From Lacustribacter sp964460315 (GTDB taxonomy: Bacteria; Pseudomonadota; Gammaproteobacteria; Burkholderiales; Burkholderiaceae_A): a DNA stretch of 10,506 nucleotides. Location: positions 1-10,506 of the forward strand of contig CAYWPQ010000037.1 of NCBI GenBank assembly GCA_964460315.1. The letters run 5' to 3'. The notes beneath the pieces were generated by a model, which ran no database searches, was not told the DNA's origin, and worked only from the letters and a program-made list of their open reading frames with translations. The translations under genes and the position numbers were made by a program. Below are positions 1 through 6,208 of the stretch, piece after piece. How positions within the stretch are numbered: position 1 is the first letter of the stretch; each line of letters opens with the position of its first letter.

Positions 1-872
1 GGAAGCAAAACGGCGGCCATCGACAGAAGAATCAGAATCAGGGCCCCGAAGTCATAGGGGCCCACAGATTCATTGAGCCACCATGCGCCACTGAACACTC
101 CCAGCGCGGGGATCAACATGATCGACAGGCTGCTGGCGATCGGGGGAAGCTTGCGTGCCAGTCGGAACCAGACAATGTGGCAAAAGCCAAACACCACGAA
201 GGCGTTGAAAAGAATGGCTGCCCAGACTTCCGCATTGGGCATCTTCCATTGGTCACGCTCCAGCAAGAAGGCGCCAATCGCGATGAAATGACAGGTGATC
301 AGCATGGCCCAAAAGGTGAGTGCCGCATTGGAGATACCCACCTTGAGGTGATTCATCATGGCGGTGCCGATGCCCCATCCCATGGCAGCAATCAGCATCA
401 AGATCAGGCCAATGGGCTGGCCCATCAGCGAACTGAACTCTTCAATCGTGAGCAAGAGCGTGGCGCCAAGGGCCAAGGCAACACCAAGGCTGCCTTGCCA
501 GGTGAAGCTTCCCTTGAAAAAAAAGACGCTGGCCAAGAGCGCCCAGACGGGCATGGTGTAGCCGATGATCGCGGCTCGACCCGAAGTCAGAAATTTCAAG
601 GCATAGATGACAAAGAGATGCCAGATCAGCATGTTGCCGATCGCCAGCTGCATCACTCGTTTGCGTTCGTGGCGAGGCACGGCCAGGGTGTCGCCCACAA
701 GCATCACATAGGCGCCGATGGCGAGCACCCCGATCGACATGGAAAGCCCGCGGAAGGTCAATGGCGGATAGTCGAGGATGGCGAACTTCATGATCGGCCA
801 GTTGACCCCCCAAAAGAGAGTCAAAAGAGCGAGTAAGATCAGATCCGTTTTGTTAAGGACAGGTTGCGTCAT
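1..872 (-). CDS. EamA/DMT-family membrane transporter (C-terminus cut by window edge)
   Basis: Likely inner-membrane transporter of the drug/metabolite superfamily; the substrate cannot be told from sequence. The minus frame is open from ATG 872-870 to the window edge, giving 290 visible residues, close to the usual 290-310, so only a short tail should be missing. The protein begins MTQPVLNKTDLILLALLTLF and is made of about ten hydrophobic helices in two EamA-like halves. The first half has the family-typical FWGVNWPIMK near residue 20 and GYTMPVWALLAS near residue 105; the second half starts with a glycine-rich helix, GLILMLIAAMGWGIGTAMM. The start fits because the first membrane helix follows at once, but no good Shine-Dalgarno is visible and the frame stays open upstream into the neighbouring gene. 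Its ATG overlaps the ATG of the divergent transporter. Family confidence is high, function unknown. Confidence 0.88.
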   Translation of the reverse strand, partial: MTQPVLNKTDLILLALLTLFWGVNWPIMKFAILDYPPLTFRGLSMSIGVLAIGAYVMLVGDTLAVPRHERKRVMQLAIGNMLIWHLFVIYALKFLTSGRAAIIGYTMPVWALLASVFFFKGSFTWQGSLGVALALGATLLLTIEEFSSLMGQPIGLILMLIAAMGWGIGTAMMNHLKVGISNAALTFWAMLITCHFIAIGAFLLERDQWKMPNAEVWAAILFNAFVVFGFCHIVWFRLARKLPPIASSLSIMLIPALGVFSGAWWLNESVGPYDFGALILILLSMAAVLL

Positions 873-1797
873 GCAAATTGCGCTTGCGTTGTTTGTTCTA
901 GGCGGAGTGTGCCTCAGTACACTCGACGCAGTGGGGAAACTACTGATGTCTGAGGTCAGCCTGCTGCTCTTGATCTGGGCACGTTATCTTGGACAAGTGG
1001 CCATTTCCCTACCCCTTTCCTATTACTTCGCGGGGCCCCGATTTTGGGTCACCACCAAGCCGAAGATTCAGCTGACCCGCTCGGTGTTGTTGGGCTTGAC
1101 CAGTATTTTCTTTTTTGGCGGTATTCAATGGCTGCCTCTTGCCGAGGCTTCGGCCATCTCCTTTACCGCACCGATCTGGGTGGCCGTGCTCTCGGCCTCG
1201 ATCCTTGGCGAGCGGGTCGCCAAAAGCGACTGGTGGGTCGCCGCGATTGGGTTTTCAGGAATTCTCTTGATTGTTCGTCCCGGTACGGAGGTGTTTCACC
1301 CTGCAGCAGTCCTGGTGGGCATGATGGCCTTCACCAACGCCATCTACCAGCTCCTGACCCGCAAGCTGACCGACGACCATCCCTTCACCACCTTTTTTTA
1401 CAGTGGCCTGGTGGGAATGTTTGTTTCAACCGTATGGATTCTTATCGTGGGTTTTGACCCAAACCTATCGTGGTCGACGATTGGGATGCTGGGCAGTGTT
1501 GGTGTCTTGGGCGGTGTTGGACATCTGTTGTTTGTCTTGGCGTTTTATCGGGCATCGCCTTCCACGTTAACTCCGTTTGTTTACCTGCAGATGATCTGGG
1601 CCATTGGTTTTGGCTGGGTTATGTTCGCCCAATTCCCCGATTTCCTTGCCCTGGTTGGAATGGCCGTGATTGTTGGCTCAGGGCTTTGGCTTATTCTTCA
1701 TCGGCATCGAAGCCAGCGAGGAGGCCTGGCTCCATCGCCCTCGGCGAATCAAAGCATGACGTCTTCAGGCGAAGCCACCGATCGCCCAAGCCATTAG
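871..1797 (+). CDS. EamA/DMT-family membrane transporter
   Basis: A 308-residue inner-membrane protein of the drug/metabolite transporter superfamily with unknown substrate. It has about ten hydrophobic segments in two repeats. The first half ends with a PIWVAVLSASILGER stretch around residues 98-113, the usual EamA pattern of a helix closed by a GER motif. The second half runs from about residue 142 to 275. The C-terminal tail is hydrophilic and starts with a basic HRHRSQR stretch. The start was placed at ATG 871: AAGGA lies at 855-859 and the protein then opens directly with the first helix, whereas the in-frame ATG at 778 would add a polar extension lying inside the divergent gene. Its stop overlaps the stop of the convergent oxyR by 4 bp. 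It is not a close duplicate of the divergent transporter; the two share the fold but little sequence. Confidence 0.88.
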   Translation: MQIALALFVLGGVCLSTLDAVGKLLMSEVSLLLLIWARYLGQVAISLPLSYYFAGPRFWVTTKPKIQLTRSVLLGLTSIFFFGGIQWLPLAEASAISFTAPIWVAVLSASILGERVAKSDWWVAAIGFSGILLIVRPGTEVFHPAAVLVGMMAFTNAIYQLLTRKLTDDHPFTTFFYSGLVGMFVSTVWILIVGFDPNLSWSTIGMLGSVGVLGGVGHLLFVLAFYRASPSTLTPFVYLQMIWAIGFGWVMFAQFPDFLALVGMAVIVGSGLWLILHRHRSQRGGLAPSPSANQSMTSSGEATDRPSH

Positions 1798-2600
1798 CGA
1801 GACGCCCGCTTCTGACGACGGGTGGTGTTCATGATGGCCTGTTGGGAACTCTGAACCTGTTGTTTCATGCGGTCAGCAAGAATGGAGAACTCACGTTCGA
1901 GTGGCGTGGTGTGACGCGTCACCAGGGCGATGACTCGTTTCGGTGCGGGTGCGTCAAGCGGGCGCACGGTCAGCGCGGTGGGTACTAACAAGCCGGACCG
2001 GATGGCCATCTCGGGGATGAGGGCGATACCCATCCCGGATTCGACCATTTGAATCAGGGTGAGCAGACTGGTGGCCTCGATGCCATCCACACTGGCGGCT
2101 TCGGTCCGACGGCAAGCCTGAAGGCTGTGCTCGCGAAGACAGTGCCCTTCCTCAAGCAAAAGCAAACGTTCCGCCACCTTCGCGGGCAGATGAATGCGCT
2201 TACCCTGAACCGCGGGATCGTCCGGCAGCGCGGCAAGCCAGAATTCGTCATCGAAGAGGGGGCGAACCTGCAGGCCATCGGTGTCATAAGGAAGGGCAAT
2301 CAATGCGAAATCGATGGTTCGTGCCCGAAGCCGATCCAGCAGATTGGCGGTGAGATCCTCACGAAGCGCAAGCTGCAAGCCAGGGAACTCTTGTCGGATG
2401 GACTTCATGAACCCCGGCAGAAAGAAGGGTGCAATGGTCGGAATAATTCCCAGACGAATGATCCCGTGCATGGGCTCAGAGGTCTGCTTGGCAATGTCGA
2501 CCAGATCTTCGGCCGCAGTCAGAAGCCTCCGCGCCCGATCCAGAACCGCCAGACCGACGGGTGTGAAGGCCAATGACTGTTTGTCACGTTCCACAAGCAC
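1794..2600 (-). CDS. oxyR: OxyR, peroxide-sensing LysR-type regulator (N-terminus lost in assembly gap)
   Basis: LysR-type transcription factor that senses hydrogen peroxide through a disulfide switch. The visible 268 residues start at the end of the winged helix-turn-helix (VLVERDKQSLAFTPVG) and cover the full sensor domain. The motif EEGHCLREHSLQAC carries two cysteines nine residues apart (codons 2141-2139 and 2114-2112), matching the C199/C208 pair of E. coli OxyR in sequence and spacing, which separates OxyR from ordinary LysR proteins. The ATSLLTLIQMVESGMGIALIP stretch that follows is also typical of the family. The tail after the sensor domain is short and basic. By comparison with E. 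coli OxyR about 46-48 N-terminal residues are missing in the N run. The gene is divergent from ahpC, the usual arrangement in many proteobacteria. Its stop overlaps the convergent transporter's stop by 4 bp. Confidence 0.93.
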   Translation of the reverse strand: MLVERDKQSLAFTPVGLAVLDRARRLLTAAEDLVDIAKQTSEPMHGIIRLGIIPTIAPFFLPGFMKSIRQEFPGLQLALREDLTANLLDRLRARTIDFALIALPYDTDGLQVRPLFDDEFWLAALPDDPAVQGKRIHLPAKVAERLLLLEEGHCLREHSLQACRRTEAASVDGIEATSLLTLIQMVESGMGIALIPEMAIRSGLLVPTALTVRPLDAPAPKRVIALVTRHTTPLEREFSILADRMKQQVQSSQQAIMNTTRRQKRASR

Positions 2601-2700
2601 NNNNNNNNNNNNNNNNNNNNNNNNNNNNNNNNNNNNNNNNNNNNNNNNNNNNNNNNNNNNNNNNNNNNNNNNNNNNNNNNNNNNNNNNNNNNNNNNNNNN
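2601..2700. other. Assembly gap of 100 N
   Basis: Exactly 100 undetermined bases. On the left is the OxyR sensor end with its DNA-binding domain missing; on the right is AhpC lacking about 25 residues. Those two missing coding parts alone need about 210 nt, before any intergenic promoter, so the true gap must be longer than 100. Open frames crossing the N run have no meaning. Confidence 0.97.
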
Positions 2701-3189
2701 CAGGAATCATTGAAGGGCAAGTGGTCCGTCGTGTTTTTCTACCCCGCCGATTTCACCTTCGTCTGCCCTACCGAGCTCGGCGATCTGGCGGATCATTACG
2801 ACACCTTCAAGGCGCTGGGTGTCGAGATTTACGGTGTATCCACGGACACCCACTTCACCCACAAGGCTTGGCACGATTCGTCCGAGACGATCAACAAAAT
2901 TCGTTACCCCATGATTGGCGACCCCACCGGGGTCATCACCCGTAATTTCGGCGTGATGATTGAAGACGAGGGCCTGGCACTGCGCGGGACCTTTGTGATC
3001 AACCCCGAAGGTCAGATCAAGCTTTGTGAGATTCATGACAACGGCATTGGTCGAGACGCCAACGAGCTTTTGCGTAAGGTTCAGGCCGCTCAATACGTGG
3101 CCTCTCATCCGGGCGAGGTCTGCCCCGCCAAATGGACGCCTGGCGCAGACACGCTGGCACCCTCGCTTGACCTCGTTGGCAAGATCTAA
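2701..3189 (+). CDS. ahpC: AhpC, alkyl hydroperoxide reductase peroxiredoxin subunit (N-terminus in gap)
   Basis: Typical 2-Cys peroxiredoxin that reduces hydrogen peroxide, organic peroxides and peroxynitrite in the cytoplasm. The 162 visible residues align closely with E. coli AhpC from about residue 26 to the end. The peroxidatic cysteine is in FYPADFTFVCPTELGD (codon 2764-2766), with the active-site Pro and Thr in place. The resolving cysteine is in HPGEVCPAKW (codon 3121-3123). The C-terminus LAPSLDLVGKI is the standard AhpC ending. A third cysteine (codon 3025-3027, in IKLCEIHD) is absent from E. coli AhpC. The start codon lies in the gap. It is followed 16 nt later by ahpF, its reductase, and is divergent from oxyR, so OxyR control is expected, but no operator can be seen because that region is missing. 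Confidence 0.96.
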   Translation, partial: QESLKGKWSVVFFYPADFTFVCPTELGDLADHYDTFKALGVEIYGVSTDTHFTHKAWHDSSETINKIRYPMIGDPTGVITRNFGVMIEDEGLALRGTFVINPEGQIKLCEIHDNGIGRDANELLRKVQAAQYVASHPGEVCPAKWTPGADTLAPSLDLVGKI

Positions 3190-3192
3190 TTG

Positions 3193-3198
3193 AAGGAG
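3193..3198 (+). promoter_or_regulatory. Shine-Dalgarno of ahpF
   Basis: AAGGAG sits in the short ahpC-ahpF spacer, 7 nt before GTG 3206. It decides the non-ATG start of ahpF. Confidence 0.85.
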
Positions 3199-3205
3199 CT
3201 TTCAC

Positions 3206-4786
3206 GTGCTTACCCAAGAACTTAAGACCCAGCTTGGCGGTTATCTACAACGCTTGACATTGCCCATCGAGATTGAGGCCTCGCTTGACGCCTCTCAAGG
3301 GGCTCGCGATATGCGTGAGCTGCTGGAGACTCTTCAGACGATGTCCGACAAACTCCGTATTCGTTTTGACGGAGATGATGCCCGTAAGCCTTCGTTTCGA
3401 GTTCAGCGGGTTGGCACGTCCATGTCGCTTCGGTTTGCCGCTGTGCCGCTCGGGCACGAGTTCACCTCGTTGGTGCTGGCCCTGCTTTGGGCGGGAGGGC
3501 ATCCGCCCAAGGTGGAGGCGTCTGTGTTGGAGCAGGTCCGAAGCCTATCGGGTTCGTTTCGGTTTGAGGTGTTCATGTCTTTGAGCTGTCACAACTGCCC
3601 CGATGTTGTCCAGGCGACGAGTCTGATGGCGGTCCTGAACCCTGGAGTCGAGACCACGATTATTGACGGCGCGCTGTATCAAGACGAAGTCAATGCCCGT
3701 CAGATTATGGCGGTACCGATGGTTTTTCTGAACGGCGAGATGTTTGGGTCGGGACGGATGTCCCTGGAAGAGATTCTGGCCAAGCTCGACAGCGGGTCGG
3801 CTGCTCGTGATGCGGATCGAATCAACGAGAAAGACCCCTTCGATGTTTTGGTCATTGGCGGAGGTCCGGCGGGCTCAGCCGCAGCGGTCTATGCAGCTCG
3901 TAAAGGAATTCGAACCGGCATTGCGGCAGAGCGCATGGGCGGTCAGACCAACGACACACTTGGGATTGAGAATTACATCTCGGTGTTGGAAACCAATGGC
4001 CCAAAGTTCTCCGCAGCTCTTGAGGCGCATGTTCGTGCCTATGACGTGGATGTCATGTCAGTTCAGCGCGCCAAGCGACTGATCCCCGCGGCAGAGCCGG
4101 GCGCCCTGATCCACGTTGAGCTCGACAACGGTGCACAGCTTGCTGCGCGCAGCGTGATTATCACCACGGGTGCTCGCTGGAGAAATGTGAATGTTCCCGG
4201 GGAGCAGCAATACAAAAACAAAGGTGTGGCCTACTGCCCTCATTGTGATGGCCCTCTTTTTAAGGGTAAGCGAACGGCGGTGATTGGCGGCGGGAATTCC
4301 GGTGTCGAGGCCGCCATTGACTTAGCGGGTGTCGTGGCCCATGTCACCTTGATCGAGTTTGCAGAGCAGATGAAGGCTGATGCGGTGTTGGTCAGCAAGC
4401 TGAAAAGCCTGCCAAATGTCACGGTCTTGACCAGCACCCAGACCCTGGAAATTCTGGGTGATGGATCGAAGGTGAATGGCATCCGGGTTCAGGACCGTGC
4501 GACAAAAGACATTCGTTCCATTGAGCTTGAAGGTGTCTTTGTGCAGATTGGTCTTGTGCCCAACACCGAGTGGCTTGCGGGAACCGTCGAGATGAATCGG
4601 TTTGGTGAAATCGTGATTGATGAAAAATGTCACACGAATCTGCCCGGTGTTTTTGCCGCTGGCGATGTCACCACTGTTCCGTACAAACAGATCGTTATTG
4701 CCGCCGGGGAAGGGTCGAAGGCCGCATTGAGTGCCTTTGATTACCTGATTCGAAGCCCTGAGCCTGCCCTGGCTCTTGCGGCTTAA
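3206..4786 (+). CDS. ahpF: AhpF, alkyl hydroperoxide reductase flavoprotein subunit
   Basis: NADH-dependent FAD disulfide reductase that passes electrons to AhpC. At 526 residues it is full length for the family (about 520). Domain order: an N-terminal double-thioredoxin-fold domain (residues 1-200) with redox CxxC in SLSCHNCPD (C128, C131); a Rossmann FAD site GGGPAG (218-223); the thioredoxin-reductase-like active site YCPHCDGPLF (C344, C347); a nucleotide site GGGNSG (361-366) followed by an acidic TLIEF strand consistent with NADH rather than NADPH; and the C-terminal FAD motif GVFAAGDVTTVPYKQ (481-495). The start is GTG 3206, chosen for the AAGGAG 7 nt upstream; the encoded N-terminus MLTQELKTQLGGYL fits the family. 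It lies 16 nt after ahpC and is almost surely co-transcribed. Confidence 0.97.
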   Translation: MLTQELKTQLGGYLQRLTLPIEIEASLDASQGARDMRELLETLQTMSDKLRIRFDGDDARKPSFRVQRVGTSMSLRFAAVPLGHEFTSLVLALLWAGGHPPKVEASVLEQVRSLSGSFRFEVFMSLSCHNCPDVVQATSLMAVLNPGVETTIIDGALYQDEVNARQIMAVPMVFLNGEMFGSGRMSLEEILAKLDSGSAARDADRINEKDPFDVLVIGGGPAGSAAAVYAARKGIRTGIAAERMGGQTNDTLGIENYISVLETNGPKFSAALEAHVRAYDVDVMSVQRAKRLIPAAEPGALIHVELDNGAQLAARSVIITTGARWRNVNVPGEQQYKNKGVAYCPHCDGPLFKGKRTAVIGGGNSGVEAAIDLAGVVAHVTLIEFAEQMKADAVLVSKLKSLPNVTVLTSTQTLEILGDGSKVNGIRVQDRATKDIRSIELEGVFVQIGLVPNTEWLAGTVEMNRFGEIVIDEKCHTNLPGVFAAGDVTTVPYKQIVIAAGEGSKAALSAFDYLIRSPEPALALAA

Positions 4787-4800
4787 AGCTTAGGTTTAAG
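4782..4800. repeat. Small inverted repeat at the ahpF stop
   Basis: CTTAAA (4782-4787) and TTTAAG (4795-4800) form a perfect 6-bp dyad with a 7-nt loop; the ahpF stop TAA lies in the left arm. The stem is AT-rich with no following T tract, so it is not a convincing rho-independent terminator. Confidence 0.4.
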
Positions 4801-4821
4801 GGGGGGTCGGGGCCTGAGGGG
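4800..4821 (+). other. Candidate G-quadruplex motif after ahpF
   Basis: The plus strand shows G7-TC-G4-CCTGA-G4. Splitting the G7 run into two G3 tracts gives four G-tracts of at least three with loops of 1, about 2 and 5 nt, which meets the usual G-quadruplex pattern. It lies between the convergent stops of ahpF and the pseudouridine synthase and would be present in RNA reading out of ahpF. Whether it folds or has a role is inference. Confidence 0.4.
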
Positions 4822-4826
4822 ATCCG

Positions 4827-5648
4827 TTAGAACCTTTCGAGCTGGCTCATTGGCCGCCAGCTGCCGACAGGCAGCTGGCCAAGAGCGACCTGGCCAATTC
4901 GAATGCGCTTTAGGCCAACCACCTTCAGCCCGACGAGCTCGCACATTCGACGGATCTGGCGCTTTTTACCCTCGCGCAGCACAAAGCGAAGCTGATCTTC
5001 GTTCTGCCAAGATACCTTCGCAGGTTTCAGAGGCTGACCGTCTAATTCGAGGCCATGTTGAAGCCGTTTTAAGCCATGGGCATCCAGCGTTCCTGAAACC
5101 CTGACCAGATATTCTTTCTCAATAGGAGAATCTTCACCAATCAAAAGCCTGGCAATTCGGCCGTCTTGGGTTAGTACGAGTAAGCCGGTGGAATCAATAT
5201 CCAAGCGTCCCGCGGGGGCCAGACCCCGCGTATTGATCCGTGGTGGAAGTTTTGCAATCGATTGCTGGGTTGAGGGATGTAGCCAGAGATTCTCTCGTGT
5301 CACCAGGGTCACGGCCGGCGTGTAGTGACCCTCGTCATCTTCGTGTGAAATAAACCCAATGGGCTTATTCAGAATCACCGTGAGTCGAGATGCCTGTTGT
5401 TTCTTCGCGCCGGCCGTCAGCTCCACTCGCTGATGGGGAAAGGCTCGGGTGCCAAGCTCGGAGACAACTTCCCCATCAACAAGCACCAGCCCCTGTTCAA
5501 TAAACTGGTCAGCCTCTCGGCGTGAGCAAAGCCCTTGGTCGGCAAGGAGCTTTGACACACGAATTCGGCCGTCCGAGGGAGCGGGACTTTGGCTAGATGG
5601 GTTGACCCTGGCGGGTTTGCTTCTTGGCGAATCAGGTGGTCGGTTCAT
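4827..5648 (-). CDS. RsuA/RluB/RluF-family 23S rRNA pseudouridine synthase (RluF-like)
   Basis: Converts a specific uridine to pseudouridine in rRNA. The 273 residues comprise a proline/serine-rich basic leader (1-28), an S4 RNA-binding domain (about 29-80, IRVSKLLADQGLCSRREADQ), and the catalytic domain from LNKPIGFISHEDDEGHY (from residue 93). The signature GRLDIDSTGLLVLTQDG (147-163) contains the catalytic Asp (D150), and the late motif GKKRQIRRMCELVG (227-240) is typical. A PAVTLVTRENLW insertion and INTRGLAPAG before the signature resemble the RluF-type proteins of betaproteobacteria, so U2604 of 23S rRNA is the likely target, but RluB or RluE is possible and I leave the symbol blank. 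The ATG lies 3 nt after the crcB stop with no clear Shine-Dalgarno, so translation is probably coupled. It converges on ahpF. Confidence 0.9.
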   Translation of the reverse strand: MNRPPDSPRSKPARVNPSSQSPAPSDGRIRVSKLLADQGLCSRREADQFIEQGLVLVDGEVVSELGTRAFPHQRVELTAGAKKQQASRLTVILNKPIGFISHEDDEGHYTPAVTLVTRENLWLHPSTQQSIAKLPPRINTRGLAPAGRLDIDSTGLLVLTQDGRIARLLIGEDSPIEKEYLVRVSGTLDAHGLKRLQHGLELDGQPLKPAKVSWQNEDQLRFVLREGKKRQIRRMCELVGLKVVGLKRIRIGQVALGQLPVGSWRPMSQLERF

Positions 5649-5651
5649 GGC

Positions 5652-6038
5652 TTAGCGAAGACTTTGAAACACCGCAATACCCACGAGTGTTAGAACAATG
5701 GAACCCAGAACATGGGCGGTGACACCGACCGATAACGCCGCCCAGCGGCCATGTTGAATCAACTGAACCATTTCCATTGAAAACGCCGAAAAGGTGGTGA
5801 GTCCGCCGAGAAGACCGGTGATCAGGAACAGGCGCCAGGTCTCGGAGATCTTCGGGTTGGCGGTCAGGTAAGCGATTACCAACCCAATGGTGAATGCACC
5901 AATCCAGTTAGCAAGCAGTGTTCCCATCGGAAGGATTGAGAGCTTGGAATTCAGGCGCTCCGACAGCTGCCAACGAGCGACTGCACCAAGGCTTGCGCCA
6001 AGCCCAACCGCAACGAATGAAATCCAGGGTGTTGTCAT
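5652..6038 (-). CDS. crcB: CrcB/FluC fluoride ion channel
   Basis: Small membrane protein that forms dual-topology dimers and lets fluoride leave the cell. Its 128 residues match the family size. Four hydrophobic helices lie near residues 4-24, 38-60, 68-90 and 100-124. Visible family marks are GASLGAVARW (13-23), the NWIGAFTIG segment with the pore Asn (N44), and GGLTTFSAFSME (78-89), which holds the TTFS break coordinating the central sodium and the fluoride-lining phenylalanines. The start is ATG 6038-6036, giving a normal N-terminus, but no Shine-Dalgarno is visible and the frame stays open up to the N run 15 nt away, so a longer start cannot be excluded. Any promoter or fluoride riboswitch would be in the gap. 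The pseudouridine synthase gene follows 3 nt downstream. Confidence 0.95.
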   Translation of the reverse strand: MTTPWISFVAVGLGASLGAVARWQLSERLNSKLSILPMGTLLANWIGAFTIGLVIAYLTANPKISETWRLFLITGLLGGLTTFSAFSMEMVQLIQHGRWAALSVGVTAHVLGSIVLTLVGIAVFQSLR

Positions 6039-6053
6039 CGTGTGAAACTTGCT

Positions 6054-6153
6054 NNNNNNNNNNNNNNNNNNNNNNNNNNNNNNNNNNNNNNNNNNNNNNN
6101 NNNNNNNNNNNNNNNNNNNNNNNNNNNNNNNNNNNNNNNNNNNNNNNNNNNNN
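6054..6153. other. Assembly gap of 100 N
   Basis: Exactly 100 undetermined bases, identical in length to the other gap, so the size is probably nominal. It separates divergent crcB and prfC and hides both promoters. No coding sequence is visibly broken here: crcB has a plausible start before it and prfC has an in-frame stop (6194-6196) after it. Confidence 0.93.
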
Positions 6154-6208
6154 AGCCTCAGCTTCAGAATTCAGTAAACTCCCGGTTTCCGTTTGATCGG
6201 GGTTGGTT

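Noticed and set aside
177..836. Long plus-strand open frame (219 residues) over the first transporter
   Set aside because: Its protein is polar and low-complexity with no recognisable domain, and it lies antisense to a clear membrane transporter whose own frame is open throughout.
802..839. Promoter for the plus-strand transporter (TTGACC and TAAGAT)
   Set aside because: The spacing is 26 bp, far outside the 16-18 bp range; no other convincing pair was found.
2314..3189. Apparent 291-residue protein joining oxyR antisense sequence to AhpC
   Set aside because: It exists only because the frame passes through the N run; the true gap length is unknown and the first part is antisense to oxyR.
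4782..4800. Bidirectional terminator for ahpF and the pseudouridine synthase
   Set aside because: The stem is six A/T-rich pairs with no T tract on either strand.
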